Assembly: GCA_003282945.1 (NCBI GenBank)
Contig: QBYG01000012.1
Span: forward strand, 1-36,197
Reading direction: 5' to 3'
Source: Pelagibacteraceae bacterium AG-325-E23
Lineage (GTDB): Bacteria > Pseudomonadota > Alphaproteobacteria > Pelagibacterales > Pelagibacteraceae
Length of the DNA stretch: 36,197 bases
The notes under the pieces are model-generated. The model made no database searches, was not told the DNA's origin, and saw nothing but the letters and a program-made list of their open reading frames with translations. Shown here in pieces: positions 1 to 7,931 of the stretch. A program made the translations under genes and the position numbers. The stretch's first letter is position 1. The number at the start of each line of letters is the position of its first letter.

Positions 1-197
1 TCTTGTTCCAAATGATTATTAATTTCTGTATTTATTAACTCTTCTCTTTCGATAGTTCCATTAACGATATCTTTGATAAACTTTTTAAATCTATGTTTAG
101 GAAAAGTTATATTTTCCTCGTTATTAAAAAGTTTCCCATAAAGTTTTTGTATAATTATTACCCTAGGATTTCTTTGTGGTGAAAATTGAACTGTCAT
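1..197 (-). CDS. nusB: Transcription antitermination factor NusB (N-terminal part, cut by window edge)
   Basis: About 65 N-terminal codons are present; the rest lies beyond the left edge. NusB binds boxA RNA with NusE (S10) and promotes antitermination in rRNA operons. The start is ATG at 197, and the product begins MTVQFSPQRNPRVIIIQKLYGK. The N-terminal helix with Arg and the 'LY' pair, followed by helical segments around FKKFIKDIVNGTIEREELI, matches the start of the NusB fold. Position supports the call: nusB directly follows ribH in many proteobacteria, and only three bases separate it here from the ribH stop. The identification rests on a short, divergent N-terminus plus synteny, so it is good but not certain. 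Confidence 0.75.
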   Translation of the reverse strand, partial: MTVQFSPQRNPRVIIIQKLYGKLFNNEENITFPKHRFKKFIKDIVNGTIEREELINTEINNHLEQ

Positions 198-200
198 AAT

Positions 201-587
201 TTATTGAGATAGAACAGACAAAACTGCCTTCGAAGCTTCTGAACCTTTCTTACCACGTGCAAATGCTTGTTTTTTGTTTAAGCAGGTAATAACACCGTTT
301 CCTACAGGTTTTTTAGATGTAATTGATAATGTCATTAATGCATCAGTAGTTGCTTTTGATATAAAATCAAAATGAGGTGTTTCACCTTTAATCACGCATC
401 CTAAAGCAATAAACCCATTAAATTTATTTAAATTTTTTGATATAGTTACAGGTATCTCAAATGCACCAGGTACATTAATTACCTTTATAGTACATTTATT
501 TTTTATTTTATTTTTTGCACTATTCAATAAAGATCTAGCAATAGTTTCGTAATAATCTGCAACAACAATTAAAATTTTTTTTTTCAC
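201..587 (-). CDS. ribH: 6,7-dimethyl-8-ribityllumazine synthase
   Basis: Penultimate enzyme of riboflavin synthesis: it condenses 5-amino-6-ribitylamino-uracil with 3,4-dihydroxy-2-butanone 4-phosphate to give the lumazine. At 128 residues it is shorter than the usual ~150, mostly from a trimmed N-terminus. Visible family motifs are PGAFEIP (residues 40-46), GCVIKGETPHFDFI (63-76, with the probable catalytic His72) and the GNGVIT/QAFAR segment (96-111, with Arg111 at the phosphate-binding position). The start is GTG at 587, inside a GTGA overlap of four bases with the ribBA stop, which implies translational coupling. It sits in a ribD-ribE-ribBA-ribH-nusB string on the minus strand. No FMN riboswitch is possible in the absent spacer. 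Confidence 0.95.
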   Translation of the reverse strand: MKKKILIVVADYYETIARSLLNSAKNKIKNKCTIKVINVPGAFEIPVTISKNLNKFNGFIALGCVIKGETPHFDFISKATTDALMTLSITSKKPVGNGVITCLNKKQAFARGKKGSEASKAVLSVLSQ

Positions 588-1699
588 TTTATAATTTCCT
601 GTTTTTTAATTTTAATGCCATATCCTTCTAAACCTATCACTTTTTTTTTAGATCTAGTAACAAGTATCATATTTTTAATATTTAAAGATTTAATAATTTG
701 AGCTCCTATACCATAGTTTCTAATCAATTTGTCATGACCTTTTTCATAAAAAGTTTTACTTTTGTACTGTTTAAGTGTTTGAGTTACAGACTTTAAATTA
801 GGGTCTCTTATAAACACAAGAACACAATTATTATATTTTTTGAAATATGAGATTGTTTTATCAAATGAATTTGGCAGTTTTTGATTAATTAAATAATTTT
901 GAACTACGTTAGATGATATTACTCTTAATCTGGGGACAACTCCTTTTTTTAATGATCCTTTTATCAATGCAAAGTTTTCCGATCCATCAAGTAAATTTTC
1001 AAATACTTTTATTTTAAATTTCTGTTTTTGAACAGTTATTGAAGAAGTTTTTTTTAATTTAACAAGTTTCTCTCTCTTTAACCTATAAGCAATTAAATCT
1101 TCGATTTTGCCTATTTTAAGTTTATGTTTTTTAGCAAAATTAAATAATGTTTTGCCTGTGGCCATTTTTCCATCATCTGCCATAATTTCACAAATAACAG
1201 CTGAATTATTTTTTTTAGCAAGTTTTGATATATCAACTGAAGCCTCTGTATGTCCTGCTCTAACAAGTACACCGCCATCCCTTGCTATAACTGGAAAAAC
1301 ATGTCCTGGAGATACAATATCATTTTTTTTTGCGTTTTTATTTGATGCAGCTTTAATTGTTTTAGCACGATCATAAGCTGATATACCCGTTGTAACACCT
1401 TTTTTAGCTTCTATAGAGTAAGTAAAAGCAGTTTTGCTTCTGGATTGATTTATTGGTGAAGCCAAAGTTAATCCAATTTTTTTTGATTGTGTATTATCCA
1501 TTGCTAAACAAATTAATCCTCTCGCATGTGTAGCCATGAAATTAATATGATTAGGATTAACAGCTGATGTGGAAATTACTAAATCACCCTCATTCTCCAT
1601 TTCTTCATGTTTGCTCTCATCGTCAACAAGAATAAACATACCATTTTTTTTAACCGTCTTAATGATACTTTCTATTGAGCTAAAATTACTTTTTTTCAT
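584..1699 (-). CDS. ribBA: 3,4-dihydroxy-2-butanone 4-phosphate synthase with degenerate GTP cyclohydrolase II-like domain (RibBX type)
   Basis: Two-domain protein of 371 residues. Residues 1 to about 210 are the RibB domain, which makes the four-carbon precursor of riboflavin from ribulose 5-phosphate: acidic loop ending ENEGDL (35-40), GVTTGISAYDRA (101-112), PGHVFP (131-136), GHTEASVD (149-156) and CEIMADDG (170-177). Residues ~220-371 align with GTP cyclohydrolase II by their end (RNYGIGAQII, 327-336; GLEGYGI, 356-362). The zinc motif with three cysteines (CLTGD...RCDC) and the EGRGIGL segment are absent; the only Cys in this half is Cys292. I infer it cannot hydrolyse GTP and that a separate ribA exists elsewhere. 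The acidic loop also carries extra residues. The start overlaps ribE by 14 bases. Confidence 0.92.
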   Translation of the reverse strand: MKKSNFSSIESIIKTVKKNGMFILVDDESKHEEMENEGDLVISTSAVNPNHINFMATHARGLICLAMDNTQSKKIGLTLASPINQSRSKTAFTYSIEAKKGVTTGISAYDRAKTIKAASNKNAKKNDIVSPGHVFPVIARDGGVLVRAGHTEASVDISKLAKKNNSAVICEIMADDGKMATGKTLFNFAKKHKLKIGKIEDLIAYRLKREKLVKLKKTSSITVQKQKFKIKVFENLLDGSENFALIKGSLKKGVVPRLRVISSNVVQNYLINQKLPNSFDKTISYFKKYNNCVLVFIRDPNLKSVTQTLKQYKSKTFYEKGHDKLIRNYGIGAQIIKSLNIKNMILVTRSKKKVIGLEGYGIKIKKQEIIK

Positions 1700-2279
1700 T
1701 GATAAATTTCTTTACATATTTTGACATAATATCAATCTCAACATTGACCAAATCATTTTTTTTAAGAGTGATTAAGTTAGTTAATTTTAATGTGTGAGGT
1801 ATAATCCATATTTCAAAAGAATTCTTTTTTATTTTTGATATTGTTAGTGATACTCCATTTATTAATATAGAAGCTTTTTCTACTAATTGCTTTTTAAGTG
1901 ATTTTGTTATTTTAAATTCAAAAATATTTGATTTATCAACTTTCTTAATACTTTTTACAGAACAAACGGTATCAACATGACCTTGGCAGATATGTCCAGA
2001 AATATTATCACCAAATTTTAAGGGTTTTTCTAAATTAATTTCATCACCAATTTTAATATTTCTAAATTTCGATTTAGCCAATGTTTCATTTGATAGATAG
2101 AATTCTAAAGTCTTATTCTTGTAAGAAATTAAAGTAAGACAAACTCCATCACAAGAAATTGAAATCCCAAGATTTTTATTTGAAACTTTCAATGAAGATT
2201 TTATAAATAAATTAACTCCTTTTGCCCTTTTTTTAATTCTATTAATTATTCCTTTATTAAATATAATTCCATTAAACAT
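1686..2279 (-). CDS. ribE: Riboflavin synthase, alpha subunit
   Basis: Final step of riboflavin synthesis: dismutation of two lumazine molecules to riboflavin and the ribitylamino-uracil. At 197 residues it has the usual length and the two tandem lumazine-binding barrels. The first runs ~1-97, starting MFNGII where the family has MFTGII, with SCDGVCLT (42-49) and ETLAKSKF (65-72). The linking GHICQGHVDT (95-104) is strongly conserved. The second barrel has INGVSLTI (140-147) and IPHTLKLTN (160-168). It lies between ribD (one base away) and ribBA (14-base overlap), so the cluster is probably one transcript. Sometimes named ribC in other organisms. Confidence 0.96.
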   Translation of the reverse strand: MFNGIIFNKGIINRIKKRAKGVNLFIKSSLKVSNKNLGISISCDGVCLTLISYKNKTLEFYLSNETLAKSKFRNIKIGDEINLEKPLKFGDNISGHICQGHVDTVCSVKSIKKVDKSNIFEFKITKSLKKQLVEKASILINGVSLTISKIKKNSFEIWIIPHTLKLTNLITLKKNDLVNVEIDIMSKYVKKFINEKK

Positions 2280-2280
2280 T

Positions 2281-3378
2281 TTAATAGTAGTGAGTAAGTA
2301 TATCTTTATCTAAATATGTGTTTATTTTTTTTTTATTTCTATAGTTTCTATTAATCATTTTTACTAATGAAGATATATTAATTTTATCTCTATTAGAGAT
2401 TATTTTGTCGCTTTTAAAAAAATAGAATTCATTTAATAAATTTGCATTAAGAAAATTAGTCATTAAATCCTTACCAGCCTCTACTAAAATTCTGTGTAGA
2501 CCAAGTGTATAAAGTGTTTGTGTTATCTTTTTAAGGTTAAAATTAGTCTTATTATCTAGTTTTTGATAAATAAGTTTAACACCTCTATTTTTTAAAAATT
2601 TAATCTTTGAGTTATTTTTAGAACAGTGAAATATAATTAATTTACTATTTTTTGAATTTTTAATTACGTATGAGTTATTTTTTATTTTTAAATTTTTATC
2701 TATTATAACTACAGTAGGTGAAAATTTTTCTAATCCGTTTAATCTACAATTAAGCCTAGGGTTGTCTGTATTGATTGTTTTATAAGAAGTTAATATTGCG
2801 TGATTTTGATATCTTAAAATATGTGAAACTCTTCTTGAATGTTCATTTGTTATAAAAGAATTGTTTCTTAAAATATTCAAATTTGATGAACTTGCAATTT
2901 TTCCAATTACATAAGCGGCTTTGTTAGATTTTATATAATTATATTCTTTATAAAGGTTCTTAACCTTTCGTTTTTGAAGTCCTGATATCGCAACTATTTT
3001 TTTAGACTTTAAAATCTTTTTAGTTTTATTAAATGTACGTAAATCTTTATCTTCAATTGAGTAATACACTCTCTTAACTTTATTTTTTATTATTGCATTT
3101 GTGCAAGGAGGTGTTAACCCGTGATGAGAACAAGGCTCTAGTGTCGAGTAAAGCGATGTTCCTCTATTATATCTATTTTTATTTAATGCAATGCTTTCTG
3201 CATGTGGTCTACCACCATTATTAGTAGTTCCAAAAGACAAGATTTCATTATTTTTTACAATTACACATCCAACAGATGGATTTGTGCCAGTTAAATACTT
3301 ATTATTCTCTGCTAAGTTTATAGCAAAGTTCATAATTTTTTTATCTAATGATTTATAATTATCTTTTTTTAAAGACAT
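2281..3378 (-). CDS. ribD: Bifunctional riboflavin biosynthesis protein RibD (pyrimidine deaminase / reductase)
   Basis: Second and third steps after GTP opening: deamination, then NADPH-dependent reduction of the ribosyl-amino-pyrimidine. I start it at ATG 3378 (365 residues). The reading frame extends upstream to a TTG at 3465, but that would overlap nrdR by 107 bases and add residues unlike the family; the chosen start leaves a 20-base overlap. The N-terminal deaminase domain shows NPSVGCVIV, the zinc/catalytic HAE (His59, Glu61) and [11 protein letters not shown] (Cys83, Cys92). The C-terminal reductase domain shows [16 protein letters not shown] and a weak [11 protein letters not shown] near the end, where the family has EGG. 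The reductase half is Lys/Asn-rich and more divergent than the deaminase half. Confidence 0.93.
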   Translation of the reverse strand: MSLKKDNYKSLDKKIMNFAINLAENNKYLTGTNPSVGCVIVKNNEILSFGTTNNGGRPHAESIALNKNRYNRGTSLYSTLEPCSHHGLTPPCTNAIIKNKVKRVYYSIEDKDLRTFNKTKKILKSKKIVAISGLQKRKVKNLYKEYNYIKSNKAAYVIGKIASSSNLNILRNNSFITNEHSRRVSHILRYQNHAILTSYKTINTDNPRLNCRLNGLEKFSPTVVIIDKNLKIKNNSYVIKNSKNSKLIIFHCSKNNSKIKFLKNRGVKLIYQKLDNKTNFNLKKITQTLYTLGLHRILVEAGKDLMTNFLNANLLNEFYFFKSDKIISNRDKINISSLVKMINRNYRNKKKINTYLDKDILTHYY

Positions 3379-3817
3379 CAATTCTATCCACAAATTGAAC
3401 AAAGTCTTTTTCTTCTCTGAAGTTTCTATAGACTGATGCAAATCGGACATATGCAACAGGGTCAAGCTCTTTTAGACCTTCCATAACCATTGTACCAATT
3501 GTATTTGATAATATCTCACTTTGACCTAATTCTTCTAGGGCTCGACTTATTTTTGAAATAAATTTTTCGGTTGTTTCAGTATCAATTGGTCTTTTCTTTA
3601 AAGCAACATAAATAGATTTTGAAAGTTTTTCTCTATCAAAAGATGATTTTCTACCATTTTTTTTAATTACTATAAGTTCTCTAAATTGAACTCTTTCAAA
3701 AGTAGTAAATCTTTGTCCACATGTACAAAGTCTTCTTCGTCTAATTGTTGTACCATCTTCTGTGGGTCTTGAGTCGACAACAGATGTGTCGCCTTTTTTA
3801 CATATAGGACATATCAT
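3359..3817 (-). CDS. nrdR: Transcriptional repressor NrdR
   Basis: Represses ribonucleotide reductase genes in response to ATP/dATP bound by its ATP-cone. At 152 residues it is full length. The N-terminal zinc ribbon has Cys3, Cys6, Cys31 and Cys33 with the basic RRRR stretch at 26-29 used for DNA contact. The ATP-cone spans roughly 47-137, with [16 protein letters not shown] and the ending [15 protein letters not shown] (119-133), all highly conserved. It is placed between glyA and ribD, the standard alphaproteobacterial arrangement. No nrd gene lies in this window, so its targets are elsewhere. Nine bases separate it from the glyA stop. Confidence 0.97.
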   Translation of the reverse strand: MICPICKKGDTSVVDSRPTEDGTTIRRRRLCTCGQRFTTFERVQFRELIVIKKNGRKSSFDREKLSKSIYVALKKRPIDTETTEKFISKISRALEELGQSEILSNTIGTMVMEGLKELDPVAYVRFASVYRNFREEKDFVQFVDRIDVFKKR

Positions 3818-3826
3818 AAGCTTAAG

Positions 3827-5137
3827 CTAACCTAAGTGCTTATATATAGGAAAATTAGAACATAGGCTAACAACTTCTTTTCTTACTTCATCTTCAGTTT
3901 TAGAGTTATCTTCAGGGTTTTCAGCTAACCCTTTTATAGTTTTTGTTATTAAATCACCTACTATTTGAAATTCTTTTAATCCAAATCCTCTTGTTGTGGC
4001 TGCTTGCGATCCAAGTCTTATTCCAGAAGTTATCATTGGGCTTTCACTGTCAAACGGAATACCATTTTTATTACATGTAATGTTGGCTCTAGAAAGGCTT
4101 TCTGCAGCGACGTTACCTTTTACATTAAAGGGTCTTAAGTCAACTAACATCAAATGTGTATCTGTCCCACCTGAATAAATTTTAAAACCATTATTCTTTA
4201 ACGTTTCGGCTAAAATTTTTGCATTTGCTAAAACAGTTTTTATATAATCTTTAAATTCAGGTTTTAACGCTTCTTTAAATCCAACAGCTTTTGCAGCTAT
4301 AATGTGCATAAGTGGTCCACCTTGGTATCCAGGGAAAACTGCTGTATTAAATTTTTTAGATAAGTCCTCGTGATTAGTTAATATTATTCCACCTCTTGCA
4401 CTTCTAAAAACTTTATGAGTAGTAGATGTAACTACATGAGCATAGTCACATGGATTAGGATATCCCTTACCAGCAACCAAACCAGAAAAATGAGCCATGT
4501 CAACCATTAGATATGCTCCAACTTTATCAGCTATTTCTCTAAATCTTTTAAAGTCAATCACCCTTGAATAAGCACTACCACCTGCAATTATAAGTTTAGG
4601 TTTGTGTTCAAGCGCAAGTTTTTCAACATTATCATAATCAATAAGTTCAGATTCTTTATCAACTTCATATCCAATTGCATTAAACCATTTTCCTGACATT
4701 GAAATTTTCAGACCATGAGTTATATGTCCCCCTGAATTCAAACTCATTCCCATAAAAGTATCGCCAGGTTTTAACAAAGCTAAAAATACAGCACCGTTTG
4801 CCTGTGCACCAGAGTGAGGTTGTGCGTTAGCAAATTTACAATTAAATAATTCTTTAAGCCTGTCTATAGCTAATTGTTCAGCTACATCGACATGTTCACA
4901 ACCATTATAGTATCTTTTGCCTGGATAGCCCTCAGCATACTTATTTGTTAAGACTGATCCTTGAGCTTCTAGAACAGCTTGAGATACAATATTTTCAGAT
5001 GCAATTAGTTCGATATGATTTTGTTGTCTAACCAACTCATCATTAATAGCTTTATAAATTTCAGGATCACTATCTAATAAACTTTTTTCAAAGAAGTCTT
5101 TGTACTCACTATTTAAATATTTTGTTTCACTTGACAT
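3827..5137 (-). CDS. glyA: Serine hydroxymethyltransferase
   Basis: PLP enzyme that interconverts serine + tetrahydrofolate with glycine + 5,10-methylene-tetrahydrofolate. At 436 residues it is close to the family length. Conserved stretches include [12 protein letters not shown] (41-52), [15 protein letters not shown] (63-77), [11 protein letters not shown] (104-114), [10 protein letters not shown] (213-222) and the PLP lysine Lys242 in [13 protein letters not shown]. That last context differs from the common TTTHKTLRGPRGG at several positions next to the lysine. It heads the glyA-nrdR-rib string, five bases after rpiB. There is no room upstream for a glycine riboswitch. It links to the sarcosine oxidase operon at 16949, which produces glycine and methylene-folate. 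Confidence 0.98.
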   Translation of the reverse strand: MSSETKYLNSEYKDFFEKSLLDSDPEIYKAINDELVRQQNHIELIASENIVSQAVLEAQGSVLTNKYAEGYPGKRYYNGCEHVDVAEQLAIDRLKELFNCKFANAQPHSGAQANGAVFLALLKPGDTFMGMSLNSGGHITHGLKISMSGKWFNAIGYEVDKESELIDYDNVEKLALEHKPKLIIAGGSAYSRVIDFKRFREIADKVGAYLMVDMAHFSGLVAGKGYPNPCDYAHVVTSTTHKVFRSARGGIILTNHEDLSKKFNTAVFPGYQGGPLMHIIAAKAVGFKEALKPEFKDYIKTVLANAKILAETLKNNGFKIYSGGTDTHLMLVDLRPFNVKGNVAAESLSRANITCNKNGIPFDSESPMITSGIRLGSQAATTRGFGLKEFQIVGDLITKTIKGLAENPEDNSKTEDEVRKEVVSLCSNFPIYKHLG

Positions 5138-5142
5138 AATTT

Positions 5143-5562
5143 TTATATTTTTTTAACTCTTTTTAAATGTCTTCCACCCTCAAACTTAGTATTTAAGAAT
5201 GTATTTATACATTTAAAGGCTAAATTTTTACTAATCAACCTTTCTCCTAATGTAATAACATTTGCATCATTATGCAATCTAGATAATTTAGCGTTTTTTA
5301 CCGAATAACATAATGCCGCTCTTATATTTTTATGTTTATTAGCTGTCATTGCCATGCCCATACCCGAACCACATACTAAAATACCAACATTCTCTTTTTT
5401 TATCTTTTTTGATAGTTTATGGGCATAATCTGGATAGTTTACAGATTTTTTTGAATGCTCTGGACCTAAATCTAAAACTTCAAATTTTGAAGAAAATTTC
5501 TTTTTAATACTCTCTTTTAAATTAAATCCAGCGTGATCAGATGCGATATAAATTTTTTTCAA
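5143..5562 (-). CDS. rpiB: Ribose-5-phosphate isomerase B
   Basis: Interconverts ribose 5-phosphate and ribulose 5-phosphate in the pentose phosphate pathway; ribulose 5-phosphate is also the substrate of the RibB domain downstream. At 139 residues it is typical of the RpiB/LacAB family. Motifs are ASDHAG (7-12), YPDYAH (43-48), [14 protein letters not shown] (63-76, with catalytic Cys64) and [15 protein letters not shown] (94-108). The start codon is TTG at 5562: no ATG is available upstream, and the product from TTG begins exactly where the family does. It lies one base after the stop of the dioxygenase gene, so the two are probably cotranscribed. rpiB next to glyA is a common alphaproteobacterial neighbourhood. 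Confidence 0.96.
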   Translation of the reverse strand: MKKIYIASDHAGFNLKESIKKKFSSKFEVLDLGPEHSKKSVNYPDYAHKLSKKIKKENVGILVCGSGMGMAMTANKHKNIRAALCYSVKNAKLSRLHNDANVITLGERLISKNLAFKCINTFLNTKFEGGRHLKRVKKI

Positions 5563-5563
5563 A

Positions 5564-6208
5564 TTAATTAAATTTATAATCTAAAACACATGCAACAAGG
5601 TGTATTCTATTTTCTTCCCCACCATTAAATGCATTATGATATTTTATGTTGTTAGTAACCCAAACTGATCCATCAGCAGGCATATGCTTAGCTACATTAT
5701 CAATAACCATCAAGCATCCTGGATTTGTTATAATTGGTATATGCAATCTAGGTTCTGGATCTCTATGCCAGCTTAATGTTGATCTTGGTTCTTTTAATAA
5801 AATTCTTACTCTGCCTAATTTATATTTTGATGAAAGAACATCATAAACTTCTTTAAAATAAGTATTTTCATAATCTCTTACAAATTCACTATATTTAGAC
5901 TCATCTATATCAACATCTCTTGAAACTTCTTTCCCAGATTTATCTGGTTTAGTCCAATAAACACCTCGAGCTTTACTACCTTTTATTGAGTCTGGGTCTC
6001 CTGGTATTTGTGTTAAAGAAATTGCACCAAAGTTAGTTACACCACCACCATCATCAAATTTTTTAATTTTTGTGATTTGGTTGTAAGCATCTTGAAGCTT
6101 ATCAATATCAAATTGTATAGTTTGTTTTTGAAAGTCACTAAAGTCTAGAACTCTATCAATTTGATTATGTAAGTTAAGGTTTACGATCTTATTTTTATTG
6201 TCCATCAT
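5564..6208 (-). CDS. Aspartyl/asparaginyl beta-hydroxylase-like Fe(II)/2-oxoglutarate dioxygenase, substrate unknown
   Basis: 214 residues, cytoplasmic (no signal peptide or membrane segment). The C-terminal half fits the aspartyl/asparaginyl hydroxylase family: the iron motif H-x-D in STLSWHRDPEPRLHIPI (His148, Asp150), Arg154 and His156 in the following strand, Asn162 in the ITNPG turn, then MPADGSVWVTNN and the distal iron ligand His191 in KYHNAFNGG. Arg201 in NRIHLVACVLD would bind 2-oxoglutarate. The N-terminal ~100 residues match nothing I recognise. Two in-frame ATGs (6208 and 6205) could start it. It heads the minus-strand string to rpiB and is divergent from hemB. Such enzymes hydroxylate peptide Asp/Asn or small molecules; the target here cannot be told from sequence. 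Confidence 0.8.
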   Translation of the reverse strand: MMDNKNKIVNLNLHNQIDRVLDFSDFQKQTIQFDIDKLQDAYNQITKIKKFDDGGGVTNFGAISLTQIPGDPDSIKGSKARGVYWTKPDKSGKEVSRDVDIDESKYSEFVRDYENTYFKEVYDVLSSKYKLGRVRILLKEPRSTLSWHRDPEPRLHIPIITNPGCLMVIDNVAKHMPADGSVWVTNNIKYHNAFNGGEENRIHLVACVLDYKFN

Positions 6209-6242
6209 GAGATTGTTTTCTACTCATTTATATATATATTTG

Positions 6243-6248
6243 TATAAT
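6243..6248 (+). promoter_or_regulatory. Possible -10 box for hemB
   Basis: A perfect TATAAT lies 27 bases before the chosen hemB ATG at 6276, in the short divergent spacer. No convincing -35 box sits 16-18 bases upstream. In DNA this AT-rich a lone TATAAT is weak evidence. Confidence 0.3.
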
Positions 6249-6275
6249 AGATTTTGTCGCATAATAAAATACAAT

Positions 6276-7256
6276 ATGATTACAGGTAAATATCCAAATT
6301 TAAGGCTTAGAAGATCAAGAAAATATGCTTGGTCTAGGAAACTAGTCCAAGAAAGTTCTTTATCTTTTAGTGATTTGATCCTGCCAATTTTCTTGATTGA
6401 AGGAAAAAATAAAAAAGAATCAATAAAATCTATGCCAAATGTATTTAGGTATAGCGTAGACAAACTGAATATAGCTGTAGGTAAAGCAATTAAAAAAGGA
6501 ATACCTATGGTTGCTTTATTTCCATACACAAGCAAAACAAAAAAAGATGAAAATGGTTCTGAAGCATTAAATCCAGATAATTTAGTTTGTAGAGGGATAA
6601 AATTCATTAAAAAAAAATATAAGAATAAAATTGGTATAATGTGTGATGTGGCCCTAGATCCTTATACTTCTCATGGTCATGATGGATTATTAAAGAAAAA
6701 TAATATTCTAAATGATAAGACTATAGAAATACTCACCAAACAAGCTGTTCTGCAAGCCAAAATGGGATGTGATGTTATTGCACCCTCAGATATGATGGAT
6801 GGCAGAATTGGTAAAATTAGATCAGCATTAGATAAAAATGATTTAAATGACGTGCAAATATTATCTTATGCAGTTAAATTTTCATCTAGCTTTTATGGAC
6901 CATTTAGAGACGCTGTTGGATCAAAAAAATTACTAAAAGGTGATAAAAAGACATACCAAATGGATTTTAGAAATTCAGATGAAGCTTTGAGAGAAGTTTC
7001 ATTAGATATAAAAGAAGGTGCTGATATGGTCATGGTTAAACCTGGAATGCCCTATCTTGATATAATAAAAAAAGTAAAAGATAATTTCAAAATACCAGTA
7101 TTTGCGTATCAAGTTTCTGGTGAATACAGTTTGATAATGAATGGAATTAATAAAAAATTAATAGACAAAACTTCAATAAAAGAGTCTCTTATTTCGTTCA
7201 AAAGAGCTGGAGCAAACAGTATTGTAACATATTTTGCTGATCAAATTGATCTTTGA
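6276..7256 (+). CDS. hemB: Delta-aminolevulinic acid dehydratase (porphobilinogen synthase)
   Basis: Condenses two 5-aminolevulinate molecules to porphobilinogen in tetrapyrrole synthesis. I start it at ATG 6276 (326 residues): MITGKYPNLRLRRSRKYAWSR matches the family N-terminus, whereas the frame's upstream extension to 6198 runs back into the divergent gene and looks random. Schiff-base lysines are Lys201 (AVKFSSSFYGPF) and Lys255 (MVMVKPGMPYLD). At the site where zinc enzymes have three cysteines this protein reads CDVALDPYTSHGHDG (123-137), with Asp128 and Asp136. This is the magnesium-type site known in many alphaproteobacteria and plants. The gene is alone on the plus strand between two minus-strand runs, and its stop directly touches the recO stop. 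Confidence 0.96.
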   Translation: MITGKYPNLRLRRSRKYAWSRKLVQESSLSFSDLILPIFLIEGKNKKESIKSMPNVFRYSVDKLNIAVGKAIKKGIPMVALFPYTSKTKKDENGSEALNPDNLVCRGIKFIKKKYKNKIGIMCDVALDPYTSHGHDGLLKKNNILNDKTIEILTKQAVLQAKMGCDVIAPSDMMDGRIGKIRSALDKNDLNDVQILSYAVKFSSSFYGPFRDAVGSKKLLKGDKKTYQMDFRNSDEALREVSLDIKEGADMVMVKPGMPYLDIIKKVKDNFKIPVFAYQVSGEYSLIMNGINKKLIDKTSIKESLISFKRAGANSIVTYFADQIDL

Positions 7257-7931
7257 TTATTTCAACAAATTAACAAAATCATTCCTTGAGGAAGGATAGT
7301 TCTTGTTATTAGGTTTTATAATTGTTTTATCCAAAAAATCTCCCACTATTGAAAAACCTTTATAAATATCTTTTAAATTTTCAGGACTAATTTTTTTATC
7401 AATTAAAAAATTAGGTATAATTTTTTGACTTGAATCAACAATATATTTTGTTTGTCCATTAATATTTTTATTAACTACGTAATCTTTAAAGTTAATATCA
7501 TATCCAATAGACTTTAGTATATTTAGCTCTAAATATAAAAATTCAACAAGCCAATTATCAAGTTCAATTATTTTAAATAATTTTTCTAAAAGATTATATA
7601 TTTCAACATTATTCTCATTTTCAGCAGTAAGAATTTTTATTAAATTCATACAATAGATAATACAAAATAATTTTTTTTTATTTTCTAAATAAACTGGGGT
7701 TTTAATTTCATCAATCTCAACTTTTAGATATCCAAGCCTACCATCCTCTCTTAGTTTTGAATTTATATGAAATTTATTACCTATTAGTAAATAGCTCTTA
7801 ATCTTTTTTGATGTAGATCCAAAAATGATGCCAACTATTTTTCCATTATTTTCCGTGTAGAATTCAGCTATTGACGAATTCTCGTTATATTTGTTCAAAG
7901 ATATTAAATATCCTTTATCTTGCCAATTCAT
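7257..7931 (-). CDS. recO: DNA repair protein RecO
   Basis: RecO works with RecR (and RecF) to load RecA onto SSB-coated single-stranded DNA. At 224 residues it is slightly short. The N-terminal OB-fold begins MNWQDKGYLISLNKYNENSS, the alphaproteobacterial RecO pattern, followed by TENNGKIVGIIFGSTSKK and the LLIGNKF segment. The C-terminal helical part (~85-224) is poorly conserved. It shares an ATGA overlap with the end of rnc. In most alphaproteobacteria era lies between rnc and recO; here there is no room for it. It ends tail-to-tail with hemB without an intervening base. Confidence 0.88.
   Translation of the reverse strand: MNWQDKGYLISLNKYNENSSIAEFYTENNGKIVGIIFGSTSKKIKSYLLIGNKFHINSKLREDGRLGYLKVEIDEIKTPVYLENKKKLFCIIYCMNLIKILTAENENNVEIYNLLEKLFKIIELDNWLVEFLYLELNILKSIGYDINFKDYVVNKNINGQTKYIVDSSQKIIPNFLIDKKISPENLKDIYKGFSIVGDFLDKTIIKPNNKNYPSSRNDFVNLLK

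Noticed and set aside
1107-1376. Open frame antisense to ribBA, and similar antisense frames across the window
   Set aside because: They mirror strongly conserved genes, have no recognisable domains and arise from the skewed codon use of AT-rich genes.
3379-3465. Upstream extension of ribD to a TTG start at 3465
   Set aside because: It lies wholly within the conserved end of nrdR, and the added residues do not resemble the RibD N-terminus; ATG 3378 fits the family.
5138-5142. Glycine riboswitch upstream of glyA
   Set aside because: Only five bases separate glyA from rpiB; no aptamer-like structure is possible there.
6198-6275. Upstream extension of hemB to 6198
   Set aside because: It runs into the start of the divergent dioxygenase gene, and the family N-terminus begins at MITGKYPN (6276).
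7239-7251. GATCAAATTGATC inverted repeat at the end of hemB as a terminator
   Set aside because: Stem is too short with a one-base centre, AT-rich and without a following T run; it is also inside coding sequence.
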